A program made the position numbers and the translations under genes. This document shows, piece by piece, positions 9,062 through 18,086 of a stretch of DNA of 64,000 bases (position 1 is its first letter; every line of letters starts with the position of its first letter). The stretch comes from Spartobacteria bacterium. Lineage in GTDB: Bacteria > Verrucomicrobiota > Verrucomicrobiia > Chthoniobacterales > UBA10450. Under the pieces are notes generated by a model. The model made no database searches. It was not told where the DNA came from and saw nothing but the letters and a program-made list of their open reading frames with translations. The stretch lies in NCBI GenBank assembly GCA_003169975.1, contig PNAA01000022.1:117930-181929 (forward strand). The letters are read 5' to 3'.

Positions 9062-10660
9062 TCAACCACGGCTCAGTAAAGTGTCCCGTCGGAAAACGTC
9101 GTCCCTCATTACGGGATAATTCATCGTATAATGCAAGCCTCGACTTTCCTTCCGGCTGAGCGCGGAATCGACGATCAAGGCGGCGACGGTGGCGAGATTG
9201 CGCAATTCGAGGAGGTCGACCGTGATGCGGAAGTTCCAATAAAATTCCTGGATCTCGCGCCGTAAGTTGCGGAGTCGGGCGCTTGCCCGCTGCAACCGTT
9301 TGTCCGTGCGCACGATACCCACGTAGTCCCACATCAGGCGTCGGATCTCGTCCCAGTTGTGGTAGATCACGACCAGCTCGTCCACATCCTGGACGTCGCC
9401 CGATTGCCATTCCGGAAGTGAAACCGAGCCGGCCGGATGGGCCGGCGGCTGGCTGTGGACCAGCGCCTCACAGGCGCGATGTGCGATGACCAGCCCTTCG
9501 AGCAATGAATTGCTCGCCAGGCGGTTGGCGCCGTGCAATCCGGTGCACGCCACTTCGCCAATCGCCGACAACCCCGGCAAACTGGTCGCGCCGTCCATAT
9601 TCGTTTTGATCCCGCCGCATTGGTAGTGCGCGGCGGGCACGACCGGGATCGGCTCCTTCGCCATGTCGATGCCGTGACGTAAGCACGTCTCATAAATATG
9701 CGGGAAGCGCTCCTGCAAAAACTCGGGTGTCTGATGGGTAATATCGAGATAGACGCACTGCGCGCCCGAGCGTTTCATCTCGGCGTCGATCGCCCGGGCG
9801 ACCACGTCGCGCGGCGCCAGTGACCCCCGCGGATGCGCCCGCGCCACGAAATCCTCGCCTTTGCCGTTGCGCAAAATTCCGCCTTCACCGCGCACCGCCT
9901 CGGAAATCAGAAACGACGTTGCCTGAGGGTGGAAAAGGCAGGTCGGATGAAACTGGATGAATTCCATGTTGGCGATAACCGCGCCAGCCCGCCAGGCCAT
10001 CGCCACTCCGTCCCCTGTCGCGATCGCGGGGTTGGTTGTGTAGAGATACACTTTCCCGCAACCTCCGGTCGCCAGGAGCAGGCGATCGGTTCGGATGGTC
10101 TCCACCGTGCCGGAAATTTCGTCGAGCACGTAGACGCCGAGACAGTGGTCTTCGGTCGCGAAGCCGAGTTTGGCGGCGGTGATCAAGTCGACCGCCATGT
10201 GGTTTTCGAGCAGCTCGATGTTAGGCGATTGTTGCGCCGCGCGGAGCAGCGTCGTCTCAATCTCGAAGCCGGTGAGATCGTGGACGTGGAGGACGCGTCG
10301 CTTGGAATGCCCGCCCTCACGGCCGAGGTCGAGTTCGCGATGACCGGCGACGTCTCGCTCGTCGAAATGCAGCCCGAGCTCCATCAGTTCGCGAATCCGC
10401 TCCGGGCCTTCCTTGACCACCGTCTCGACCGCCGCCGGATCGCACAATCCCGCGCCGGCCTCGAGCGTGTCGCGAATGTGCAACTCGAAGGAATCCTCCC
10501 CGCTCGTGACACAGGCGACCCCGCCTTGCGCCCAGGCGGTGTTCGAGTCCACGCCTTTGCGTTTCGTGATGATCGCGACGCGGCCATGCCTGGCCGCCTT
10601 GATCGCAAACGTGAGGCCGGCAATCCCGCTGCCGATGACGACAAAATCGAATTCCCTCAT
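9062..10660 (-). CDS. nadB: L-aspartate oxidase
   Basis: 532 residues. FAD-dependent oxidation of L-aspartate to iminoaspartate, the first step of de novo NAD synthesis. The N-terminal FAD site VIGSGIAGLTFAIKAARHG is followed by NTAWAQGGVACV and the succinate dehydrogenase/fumarate reductase-type signatures (EFIQFHPTCL, the active-site RGEGG region, HYQCGGIKTN). The usual family length is 500-540. The ATG overlaps the panC stop by four bases (ATGA), so nadB and panC are translationally coupled. nadC, the third enzyme of the pathway, is in this window at 28.4 kb; nadA was not seen. Confidence 0.95.
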   Translation of the reverse strand: MREFDFVVIGSGIAGLTFAIKAARHGRVAIITKRKGVDSNTAWAQGGVACVTSGEDSFELHIRDTLEAGAGLCDPAAVETVVKEGPERIRELMELGLHFDERDVAGHRELDLGREGGHSKRRVLHVHDLTGFEIETTLLRAAQQSPNIELLENHMAVDLITAAKLGFATEDHCLGVYVLDEISGTVETIRTDRLLLATGGCGKVYLYTTNPAIATGDGVAMAWRAGAVIANMEFIQFHPTCLFHPQATSFLISEAVRGEGGILRNGKGEDFVARAHPRGSLAPRDVVARAIDAEMKRSGAQCVYLDITHQTPEFLQERFPHIYETCLRHGIDMAKEPIPVVPAAHYQCGGIKTNMDGATSLPGLSAIGEVACTGLHGANRLASNSLLEGLVIAHRACEALVHSQPPAHPAGSVSLPEWQSGDVQDVDELVVIYHNWDEIRRLMWDYVGIVRTDKRLQRASARLRNLRREIQEFYWNFRITVDLLELRNLATVAALIVDSALSRKESRGLHYTMNYPVMRDDVFRRDTLLSRG

Positions 10661-11490
10661 CCGAGATGAATGTTGTCGATCAAGCGCGTCTTGCCAAAAA
10701 ACACCGCGACGGCGAGGAGCGAGCGCGGTTCGATCGTGAGGCGCGGCTGCAGATCATCGGCGCTCACGATCTCCGCATAATCGATCCGGGCGAGGGGAGC
10801 CGATTCGATTTTCGTCCGCACAGTCGTGAGAATCCTGGCGGAGGAATTCTCCCGGGACTGCGCCGCCTCCAGCAAAGCTACCCGGAGAACCGGCGCCTGC
10901 GCGCGTTCCTCCGCGTTGAGATACTGGTTGCGCGAGCTGAAGGCGAGGCCGTCCGGTTCCCGAATCGTTGGACCAGCGATGATCTCGACCGGGAAATCGA
11001 GGTCGCGCACGAGGCGGCGAATGATGGCGAGCTGCTGAAAATCCTTTTCTCCAAAAACCGCGGCTTGCGGCTCGAGGAGATGGAACAATTTTGTCACCAC
11101 GGTACAGACGCCGCGAAAGTGGCCGGGCCGGGAAGCGCCGCAGAGCCGCTCCGACAGGATCGTTTCCTCGACATAGGTCGAACGATCGTCGGCGTACATC
11201 TCGTTAGGCACGGGGCGAAAAAGAACGTCCACGCCCTCAGCCCGACAGGCTTCCGCGTCCGCCGATTCCGGCCGCGGGTAACGCGAAAAATCCGCGCCCG
11301 GCTCGAATTGCAACGGATTGACGAAAATGCTCACCGCCACTTCGCCGTCCTTCCCGGCGTTTTCCCGCGCCAGGCGAATGAGCGAGATGTGTCCGGCATG
11401 CAAAGCGCCCATCGTCGGGACCAGGATCCGGCGCTTGTTTTGGTTGCCGCTGGAGGCGTGCAGTTCCGCCACGGTGGAAAAGATTTTCAT
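10657..11490 (-). CDS. panC: pantothenate synthetase
   Basis: 277 residues from ATG 11490. ATP-dependent condensation of pantoate and beta-alanine to pantothenate (coenzyme A pathway). Shows PTMGALHAGHISLI (HxGH nucleotide-binding motif), NPLQFEPGADFSRYPR, FGEKDFQQLAIIRRL and a KMSKS-like SSRNQYL. A longer in-frame reading upstream overlaps the methyltransferase and is unlikely. It overlaps the preceding methyltransferase gene by four bases and nadB by four bases, forming a compact three-gene unit. Confidence 0.95.
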   Translation of the reverse strand: MKIFSTVAELHASSGNQNKRRILVPTMGALHAGHISLIRLARENAGKDGEVAVSIFVNPLQFEPGADFSRYPRPESADAEACRAEGVDVLFRPVPNEMYADDRSTYVEETILSERLCGASRPGHFRGVCTVVTKLFHLLEPQAAVFGEKDFQQLAIIRRLVRDLDFPVEIIAGPTIREPDGLAFSSRNQYLNAEERAQAPVLRVALLEAAQSRENSSARILTTVRTKIESAPLARIDYAEIVSADDLQPRLTIEPRSLLAVAVFFGKTRLIDNIHLG

Positions 11491-12155
11491 CGTCGCCGGG
11501 GACGTTCCAACCAAATCGCCTGCCGGGCAAAACGAAAGCGACGATGTCCGAAATCGCTCCACCCGGCAGCCCGCGCGAGAGAGTCCAGTTCGCGAAATGA
11601 GAAAGCGCGTTCCGCCGAGACGCGAGCATCATTGCGGGTCATCGCCTGGCGAAAAATGAGCGTGGTGAGCAAATCAACGCCCAGCTTCGCCAACCAGCCG
11701 CGGCGCAAATCGGCCACCAGGACGGACCCGCGGGAAAGCTCGCGGCAGCGGCGCAGTAATTGGACGGCTTGGTCGGCGCTGAAGTGATGCAACGCGAGCG
11801 AAAAGAGCACGATGTCGAAGGACTGGTCCTCACCAAACTGATGAATATCCGCGCAGTGATATTGAATCTCCGGAAAGTCGGCACTCAGCTGGCGGGCGAT
11901 CTCGACGGTCGAAGACTGGAAATCCACCGCGTCGATTGCCACCGTCGCGCCGGCTTCACGAGCGAACTCGATAACCCGCCGCGGGATGTCTCCCGAGCCG
12001 GTTGCCAGATCGAGAACACGCAGCCTGTCGCCGCGTTGTATCCAGCGCGCCAAAAAATAGCGGATCAACCGATAGCTCCCGAAGTAGCGGTTAAGCGCGC
12101 GCAGATTCCGCAGATCGGAAACCAGTTCCGGCGAGACCGGCTGCGGCCGGTCCAT
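11487..12155 (-). CDS. class I SAM-dependent methyltransferase (UbiE-like)
   Basis: About 222 residues from ATG 12155; a TTG at 12189-12191 would add 12 residues (KRQFDPAVPEW) that look conserved in such proteins. Rossmann SAM motif VLDLATGSGDIPRRV, acidic motif II AIDAVDFQSST, and LFSLALHHFSADQ, where HHF matches methyltransferases acting on quinone or polyketide-like substrates. The substrate is not determinable. The 3' end overlaps panC by four bases. An 18-bp inverted repeat lies directly upstream (12191-12264), which makes the exact start uncertain. Confidence 0.8.
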   Translation of the reverse strand: MDRPQPVSPELVSDLRNLRALNRYFGSYRLIRYFLARWIQRGDRLRVLDLATGSGDIPRRVIEFAREAGATVAIDAVDFQSSTVEIARQLSADFPEIQYHCADIHQFGEDQSFDIVLFSLALHHFSADQAVQLLRRCRELSRGSVLVADLRRGWLAKLGVDLLTTLIFRQAMTRNDARVSAERAFSFRELDSLARAAGWSDFGHRRFRFARQAIWLERPRRR

Positions 12156-12190
12156 CCATTCCGGCACAGCCGGATCGAACTGCCGTTTCA

Positions 12191-12264
12191 ATGTGGGAGG
12201 GGCCTTTGTGCCCCGATCCGGGGATATGCCGCAACCCATCGGAGCGCAAAGGCCCCTCCCACAT
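12191..12264. repeat. perfect 18-bp inverted repeat with internal hairpin
   Basis: Arms 12191-12208 (ATGTGGGAGGGGCCTTTG) and 12247-12264 are exact reverse complements, with a small CCCC/GGGG hairpin between them. It is squeezed between the end of the RmlC-like gene and the start of the methyltransferase on the same strand. No T-run follows, so it may be a mobile intergenic palindrome or an mRNA-stability element rather than an intrinsic terminator. Confidence 0.75.
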
Positions 12265-12279
12265 TTTCCACATTGGCAT

Positions 12280-13023
12280 TCATCCGAGAAATTTCTGCCA
12301 CGACTCTGGCAGCGCCGCCGTCTCGACCTCGCTTGCGATGCGACCTTCAAACTCGGCTTGGAATGAGGTGCTCGTTCCATAGACCATGATCAAATCCTCC
12401 GAGCCTTCGACCCGGATGGCGTGGGCCACGCCTGGCGGAATGACCACCGCGGCATTGTTCGGCCCGCGATGGTCGTCGCCATCGAGGAAAAGGCGCATCG
12501 TCCGCCGCGGCAAACCGGCGCGCGCTTCTCGCAGGATCATTTCGGCGCGTCCCTGCACAAAAAACATCACGTCCCATTGCTCCTCTGCGTAGCGGCGGAG
12601 CGCGAAGTTTCCCGGTTCCGCAACGAAAAGACGCTGAAACCACTCGTTAGGCGAAGTGCCTGCCGGCACGCTCGGCGGGTGAATATGAAAACCCTTCGCC
12701 GTCTGGGCGAACATCCGGGCGGCCGACCACTGGTGGGGCCAGAGGCCGATCCTGGCCAGGGCGCCTTCATCGCGCCGCGCAAATTCCCCAAACAACCCGC
12801 GATGCCGTTGCGGAAAAATCGTCCGCGCGAAGATTTCGACGCCCGGAATCCAGGCCTGCGCCAGTTCCGGTGCTGTGCGGTTGGCGGCCGCGAGCTGGCC
12901 GGCTTCGATGCCGGTCTCCGCGATGAGCTGGCCGAGGGAGCAGGCCCCGTAGTCGCGCACCGTGACGGCCGCCTGCGCTTCGGAGGAGAGTGCATGCCAG
13001 CGATCAGACTTGTGCTTGTTCAT
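12280..13023 (-). CDS. RmlC-like cupin protein (dTDP-4-dehydrorhamnose 3,5-epimerase family-like)
   Basis: 247 residues. The core shows cupin features of sugar 3,5-epimerase relatives: GFHIHPPSVPAG, WFQRLFV, EEQWDVMFFVQGRAEMIL and PPGVAHAIRVEG. An N-terminal extension of about 90 residues (RDYGACSLGQLI...GVEIFARTIFPQRHRG) also looks epimerase-like. It lies immediately downstream of a glycosyltransferase gene on the same strand (15 bases apart), suggesting a role in making or modifying a nucleotide sugar for a surface glycan. The catalytic base cannot be assigned with certainty, so the exact reaction is unproven. Confidence 0.72.
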   Translation of the reverse strand: MNKHKSDRWHALSSEAQAAVTVRDYGACSLGQLIAETGIEAGQLAAANRTAPELAQAWIPGVEIFARTIFPQRHRGLFGEFARRDEGALARIGLWPHQWSAARMFAQTAKGFHIHPPSVPAGTSPNEWFQRLFVAEPGNFALRRYAEEQWDVMFFVQGRAEMILREARAGLPRRTMRLFLDGDDHRGPNNAAVVIPPGVAHAIRVEGSEDLIMVYGTSTSFQAEFEGRIASEVETAALPESWQKFLG

Positions 13024-13037
13024 CGGAAAATGGAGAG

Positions 13038-15461
13038 CTATTTGCCTAACGAAAAATCGGCGCGTTCCCGCGAAAGGTTCGGATTGTAGTAGGGATCGCG
13101 CGCCAGCAAATCAGGCCAGCGCTCCCGCATCACTTCGGTCTCAAGCGCTTCCACGCTCCGCCGCCGCGAGGCCGACTCGTGGTGATACAGCTTGGCGAAG
13201 GGCGTGTAAACAATCAGATAACCGGCGCGCCGCATTTTCAGGCAAAGGTCGACGTCGTTGAAGGTGACGGGCAGGCGTTCCTCGTCGAACCCGCCCACTT
13301 CCTCGAAGACGTCGCGCCGCGTGAGCAGGCACGCGCCCGTGACCGAACTATAGTTGCGCGTCACCTGCAGCTGGCGCGAGACCCCGGGCGCATCGGCGGG
13401 AAAATGGCGGAAGGCATGTTCCGCGATGCCGCCGACGCCCAGGACCACCCCGGCGTGTTGTACCGTGTCGTTAGGGTAAAGAAGCCGCGCGCCGACCGCC
13501 CCGACCTCCGGCCGCTGCACATGTTCCGCCATCACGGTGAGCCATTCGCTGTCGATCGCCTCGACGTCGTTATTCAGGAAGAGAAGCCATGGGCTGGTTG
13601 TCTGTTCCACGGCGAGATTGTTCAGGGCCGAGAAATTGAACGGTCCGCTGAAAGGCAGGACGCGATGCTCGCAATGTCGGAAATATTCGCGCGCTTCATC
13701 CGACGTGCTCTCGTTGTCGACCACGATGATCTCGTAGTTCGGGTAGCTCGTCTTGGAGATGATGCTGGAGATGCAGCGGGAGAGAAGGTCGATCCGGTCG
13801 CGGGTCGCGATGATGATCGCGATCCGTTTCGTTTCGCGCAGCTCTCGCTTTACCCAGTAGGCGTGCGTCTGCCAGTCCACCGTCACATGGCCGCGTTCGC
13901 CGCGCCGCTCGAGATGACTCTCGATGGCGTGCCGGCCGGCTTCGAGCGCCTGCGGTTTGCGCCGGATGTTGTCGGAGGTGGAGGTTTCGCTGCGGCGCCA
14001 GTGATAGAGGATGCGCGGCAGATGATGAATGCGCGTCGTCAGCTCGCTGACACGGAGAAAAAGGTCGTAATCCTGCGCGCCATCAAACTCCGGCCGGAAG
14101 CGGCCCGCCTTTTCCACGATTTCGCGGCGGACAGTGGTGAAATGGCAGAGGTAATTGTAGGAGAGCAAAAAGTCCGGCGACCAATCCGGTTTGAACTGCG
14201 GCGCCGCCAGTCCCTCCTCGGTAATTTTATCTTCGTCGGAGAAGATGAGATCCGTCTCCGGGTTGGCCTGCAGATACTTGACCACCTCGAAGAGCGCGTC
14301 CGGCTCGAGAATATCGTCGTGATCAAGGAGGCCGACCCATTCGCCGCGGGCGCGCTCCAGTCCGGAATTGGAAGCGGCCGAAATCCCGCCGGTGCTGTCC
14401 CGCCTGACGAGCACGATCCGCGGATCGCGGCGCTCGACCGTCGTCAGAAAATCGACTGTTTCCGCCAGCGTGCTGCCGTCATCGATCAGGAGCAGCTCCC
14501 AATTTTCGTAGGCCTGGTGGATGACCGAATCGATCGCCTCGCTCAACCAATTGCGCGGCGTGTTGAAGACCGGGGTGATGATGCTGATCAAGGGCCGATA
14601 AGAGAAGGTGCGAGCTTGTGCGCGCGCCGCGGCGAGCTCTTTGGTCGACGCGCGCCGGCTTTGCAGCCATTCTTGATATTCGTTAGGCGAGGGCGTGGGA
14701 CTCTTGGGCGCCACCGGGCCGCCCAAATGCTTGCGCACTTCGCGGATCAGTTTTTGCGGGAGGCGATAAGGCGCGAGGATGACCTGCCCGATCTTGCGTT
14801 CGGGTGATTTCCGCAGCGCCTGCTTTTCCGCCTTGAGTTGCTTTAAATCGCGCTTCGCCTGTTTGAGCTTGAGCACTTTCTCTTCGAGTCGCGCGATGTG
14901 GCGGTCGGCTGCTTCCAGTTCCGACATCCGCGTGCGCAAGGTGCGGCGCAGCCGGCGTAGCTGGGCATTGATCCGCGCGAAGCCGATCTCCACGGCCGGC
15001 AGGAGCACATCGACGGATTCGGCTTTTTGCCGGCTCAAGCGGATGGCTCCCGGCGCGATATCGACAATGTCGCACTCGTAATCTGGGAAGAAGCCGCGGC
15101 TGGCCAGATGCATGACCAGAGGCGGCCGCCGCTTCGCTACGTCGGCTCCGGCCCCGGGAATGAGGACGAGATTGTTCACCAGCGTGGTTAGCCGATCGAG
15201 GATCGGTTGGTCGTCCGCGGACCCGATTTCCAGCGGGTAAAACCAAATGGCGAGGTCGAACTGGGGAGCGCTTCCGTCTTGCCGGAGGGCATCGAGCTCG
15301 GTGATCCCGGGGCAGATGGTGCTCTCGATGTCGCCTTCGGAACGTTGATCAGTGATTTGGCCAGCCTCGGCACCGACGAGGAGCAACCTGGCCGGCGCGA
15401 ATTTTCGGGCGATGAGGCGCGCGAAATCGGACCGGACCGTTTGGAAAAGAGGCCGCTGCAC
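13038..15461 (-). CDS. tandem GT2 family glycosyltransferase with N-terminal coiled coil
   Basis: 807 residues. Residues 1-180 are poorly conserved; about 170-240 form a Lys/Leu/Glu-rich coiled coil. The first GT-A domain starts at about 290 (ISIITPVFNTPRNWL, LLIDDGST, and LLDHDDILEPDAL as the DxD-like motif). The second starts at about 550 (IAIIIATRDRIDLL, VVDNEST, LFLNNDVEAI). Two-headed GT2 proteins of this kind build O-antigen or other surface polysaccharides at the cytoplasmic membrane. No membrane helix is obvious. Neighbours are the RmlC-like cupin downstream and, divergently, an LPS acyltransferase/heptosyltransferase, giving a cell-surface glycan context. Confidence 0.88.
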   Translation of the reverse strand: MQRPLFQTVRSDFARLIARKFAPARLLLVGAEAGQITDQRSEGDIESTICPGITELDALRQDGSAPQFDLAIWFYPLEIGSADDQPILDRLTTLVNNLVLIPGAGADVAKRRPPLVMHLASRGFFPDYECDIVDIAPGAIRLSRQKAESVDVLLPAVEIGFARINAQLRRLRRTLRTRMSELEAADRHIARLEEKVLKLKQAKRDLKQLKAEKQALRKSPERKIGQVILAPYRLPQKLIREVRKHLGGPVAPKSPTPSPNEYQEWLQSRRASTKELAAARAQARTFSYRPLISIITPVFNTPRNWLSEAIDSVIHQAYENWELLLIDDGSTLAETVDFLTTVERRDPRIVLVRRDSTGGISAASNSGLERARGEWVGLLDHDDILEPDALFEVVKYLQANPETDLIFSDEDKITEEGLAAPQFKPDWSPDFLLSYNYLCHFTTVRREIVEKAGRFRPEFDGAQDYDLFLRVSELTTRIHHLPRILYHWRRSETSTSDNIRRKPQALEAGRHAIESHLERRGERGHVTVDWQTHAYWVKRELRETKRIAIIIATRDRIDLLSRCISSIISKTSYPNYEIIVVDNESTSDEAREYFRHCEHRVLPFSGPFNFSALNNLAVEQTTSPWLLFLNNDVEAIDSEWLTVMAEHVQRPEVGAVGARLLYPNDTVQHAGVVLGVGGIAEHAFRHFPADAPGVSRQLQVTRNYSSVTGACLLTRRDVFEEVGGFDEERLPVTFNDVDLCLKMRRAGYLIVYTPFAKLYHHESASRRRSVEALETEVMRERWPDLLARDPYYNPNLSRERADFSLGK

Positions 15462-15547
15462 GGGAGCACATTATAATGATTGCAGCCGCCCGCAGGCAAA
15501 ATTACGGTGCTGCCGCACTCCTTCCCGGCCGGCGCCGGCTGCCCTGC

Positions 15548-17455
15548 ATGGTCGATTTTTGCGTTTACCTCTTCTATCGCGCGGCGCTGACTGTGATCAC
15601 CGCGCTGCCGCTCGGCTTCGTCTTTTTTCTGGGGCAGGGACTCGGCTTCCTCGCGTGGCTGCTGCTGCCAAACTATCGCCGGCTCGCCCGGCGCAACGTG
15701 GAGATCGCGTTTGGTCGGGAGAAATCCGCGTCGGAGAAAGGACGGATCGTCCGCCGCCATTTTCAACAGCTCGGCGCCAATCTCCTCAGCGGGATGAAGC
15801 TCAACGCGACACCACTCGAGCAAGTGGCCGCGCTCGTCGCGACAGAGGGCGTCGACGAGGTGCACCGCGAGCTACGCGCGGGCCGGCCGGTCGTGCTCGT
15901 GCTCAGTCATCTTGGCAATTGGGAATTGTTCGCCCAAATCCTGCCGCACTACTTCGGCTACACGCGCTTGAGTACCGTTTACCAGAAGCTGGGCAACCGC
16001 CATCTCGACCGGTTCGTGAGGGAACAGCGGGCCCGCTTTGGGGTCGAGCTCTTTGACCGAAGCGAAGGCTTTCAGGAGGCGATCCGGCTGCTCCGGGCCG
16101 GCGGCATGATCGGGATCCTGAGCGACCAACACGCCGGTGACCATGGGATGTGGACGCCGTTCTTCGGCCGACTCGCCTCGACTTCGCCCCTGCCCGGTTT
16201 GCTTTGCAAACGAACCGGTGCGGCCTTGATCGCCGCCTCCCTCTACACCGCGCACGCGGGGAAATGGCGGATGACTTTCAGCCGGACGGGCGATTTGCCT
16301 AACGATAGCGTGCAGTCGCTGACCGCGAAGGCGAACGAGATGATTGCCGAAGAAATCCGGCGCGCGCCGGAGGATTGGTTCTGGGTCCACAATCGCTGGA
16401 AGACGCCGCGGCCAAACTGGCTCCTGAGCAAATATAAACGCAGTTTTTTTGTTCCGGAAACCGTGAGCGCGAAGGACCTGAAGCCGTTTCGCATTCTTAT
16501 TCGGGGCAGCAACTGGCTGGGGGATAGCGTGATCAGCATCCCGGCGGTCCGCGCGATCAAGCGCGGCCGGCCCGACGCGCACCTTACCGTGCTCACGCCG
16601 GAAAAGATCGCCGCCGTCTGGCGGCTCGTGCCGGAAGTTGATGCGGTGATTTCGTTAGGCAAGAAATCGCTCTGGCACGCGGTCCGGCGGCTGCGCCGCG
16701 AACCGGGCTTTGACGCGGGGATTGTTTTCCCCAACTCGCTGCGCGGGGCGCTCGAGCTTTGGCTGGGCGGCATTTCCCGCCGGGTTGGTTACGCCGGCCA
16801 TCACCGGCGATGGCTCTTGAACCAGCTCGTCCCGATGGTCGAGAGGAAGGGACCACCGCCGCATCAGTCCGAGCATTATCTCGACATCGCGCGTTCGTTA
16901 GGGGGGGAGGCCGAAGTCGGCGAGATCGCGCTCGCCACCGGGCCGGCAACGACGAGCGCGGGGTTAAAACTCGGTCTTTGTCCCGGCGCGGAATACGGTC
17001 CGGCGAAACGCTGGTTACCGGAACGTTTCGCCGCCACGGCGGCGGCGATCGGTGGCCAATGGGTCCTCCTGGGCACGGCAAAAGATGAGGAGGTGGGCGC
17101 GCAGATTGCCGCGGAGCTGGGCGACAACTGCACGAATCTCATTGGTAAAACGACCCTCGAGCAACTGATCGATGAACTGCGGGAATGCCAGCTTCTCCTG
17201 ACGAACGACACCGGCACGATGCATCTCGCGACGCTGCTCGGCGTCCCGGTCGTGGCCGTTTTTGGTTCGACGGAGCCGAGTCTGACGGGGCCGCTCGGGA
17301 AGAAAAGCCAGGTCGTTAGGCACCAGGTCGAGTGCAGCCCGTGTTTCCTGCGCGAGTGCCCGCTCGATTTCCGCTGCATGAAAGCGGTGAGCGTCGAGGA
17401 GGTGGTCGCGTTGGTCCGAAAAGCGAGAATCGAGATTCGAGATTCGGAAGAGTAA
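15548..17455 (+). CDS. fusion of lipid A-type acyltransferase (LpxL/HtrB family) and ADP-heptose:LPS heptosyltransferase (GT9)
   Basis: About 635 residues from ATG 15548 (MVDFCVYLFYRAAL). Residues 1-300 are an LpxL/HtrB-type acyltransferase: hydrophobic N-terminal anchor, then VLSHLGNWELF (replacing the usual HxGxWE/D with HLGNWE) and a GILSDQHAGDHG segment. From about residue 315 a complete GT9 heptosyltransferase follows: ILIRGSNWLGDSVISIPA, PGAEYGPAKRWLPERFA, LLTNDTGTMHLA and VAVFGSTEP. The two activities belong to lipid A acylation and inner-core heptose addition, both at the inner face of the cytoplasmic membrane. They are normally separate proteins. The divergent GT2 gene starts 86 bases away, so the pair may share a control region. 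Confidence 0.88.
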   Translation: MVDFCVYLFYRAALTVITALPLGFVFFLGQGLGFLAWLLLPNYRRLARRNVEIAFGREKSASEKGRIVRRHFQQLGANLLSGMKLNATPLEQVAALVATEGVDEVHRELRAGRPVVLVLSHLGNWELFAQILPHYFGYTRLSTVYQKLGNRHLDRFVREQRARFGVELFDRSEGFQEAIRLLRAGGMIGILSDQHAGDHGMWTPFFGRLASTSPLPGLLCKRTGAALIAASLYTAHAGKWRMTFSRTGDLPNDSVQSLTAKANEMIAEEIRRAPEDWFWVHNRWKTPRPNWLLSKYKRSFFVPETVSAKDLKPFRILIRGSNWLGDSVISIPAVRAIKRGRPDAHLTVLTPEKIAAVWRLVPEVDAVISLGKKSLWHAVRRLRREPGFDAGIVFPNSLRGALELWLGGISRRVGYAGHHRRWLLNQLVPMVERKGPPPHQSEHYLDIARSLGGEAEVGEIALATGPATTSAGLKLGLCPGAEYGPAKRWLPERFAATAAAIGGQWVLLGTAKDEEVGAQIAAELGDNCTNLIGKTTLEQLIDELRECQLLLTNDTGTMHLATLLGVPVVAVFGSTEPSLTGPLGKKSQVVRHQVECSPCFLRECPLDFRCMKAVSVEEVVALVRKARIEIRDSEE

Positions 17456-17476
17456 CCGATTCACGAATCTCGAATC
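17434..17476. terminator. 13-bp inverted repeat between convergent genes
   Basis: Arms 17434-17446 (GATTCGAGATTCG) and 17464-17476 are exact complements. The left arm is inside the last codons of the fusion gene, and the element sits between it and convergent frr. A bidirectional stop is likely. The arms are themselves ATTCGAG direct repeats, the kind of short intergenic repeat seen elsewhere in this genome. No long T-run. Confidence 0.5.
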
Positions 17477-17483
17477 ACGGACT

Positions 17484-18044
17484 TCACACCTTCATCACCT
17501 CCGCGTCTTTGCGCTCGAGATGTTCGTCGATCGATTTCACGAAACGATCGGTCAATTTCTGGATCTCCGCCTCGGTGTCGCGCAACTGGTCTTCCGTCGC
17601 TTCGCCGGCTTTTTCCATCTTCTTGGCCTCCTCCATCGCGGTCCGGCGATTGGCCCGCACGCGGACGCGCGCTTCCTCGGCCATTTGCTTGAGCGACCTC
17701 ACGAGATCCTTGCGCCGCTCCTCCGAGAGTTCGGGAATCGGCAGCCGGATGATTTTCCCATCGACCAGCGGCATGATGCCGATCTTGGATTCTTTCAGCG
17801 CCTTCTCGATGTCGCGGACGGTCGAGGCGTCGAACGGCTGGACGACGAGCAAGCGCGGTTCCGGAGTGGTGATGAGTGCGAGCTGCTTCAGCTTCATCGC
17901 CGAACCGTAGGCTTCGACATCGACGTTCTCGACCAGGGCGGGCGATGCCTTCCCGGTGCGAACGCTGGCAAATTCGTGGATCATGTAGTCCACACTTTTT
18001 TCCATCGCCATCTCGGCTTCGAGGAGGATTTCGTCGGCGCTCAT
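17484..18044 (-). CDS. frr: ribosome recycling factor
   Basis: 186 residues from ATG 18044 (MSADEILLEAEMAMEK), the usual family length. With EF-G it splits post-termination ribosomes. Conserved segments FASVRTGKASPALVENV, LALITTPEPRLLVVQPFD, LPIPELSEERRKDLVR and the C-terminal RR-type helix are present. Upstream in-frame codons up to 18083 overlap nothing useful and are not needed. It follows pyrH by 42 bases in the widespread pyrH-frr arrangement. Confidence 0.96.
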   Translation of the reverse strand: MSADEILLEAEMAMEKSVDYMIHEFASVRTGKASPALVENVDVEAYGSAMKLKQLALITTPEPRLLVVQPFDASTVRDIEKALKESKIGIMPLVDGKIIRLPIPELSEERRKDLVRSLKQMAEEARVRVRANRRTAMEEAKKMEKAGEATEDQLRDTEAEIQKLTDRFVKSIDEHLERKDAEVMKV

Positions 18045-18086
18045 AAGGGTGATGAATGAAAGCTGCGGCGGCCCGAATCGCAATCG

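Noticed and set aside
13179..14807. A 542-codon open frame on the plus strand opposite the tandem GT2 gene
   Set aside because: It mirrors the GT2 gene codon for codon, has no domain signature, and is typical of long antisense frames in high-GC DNA.
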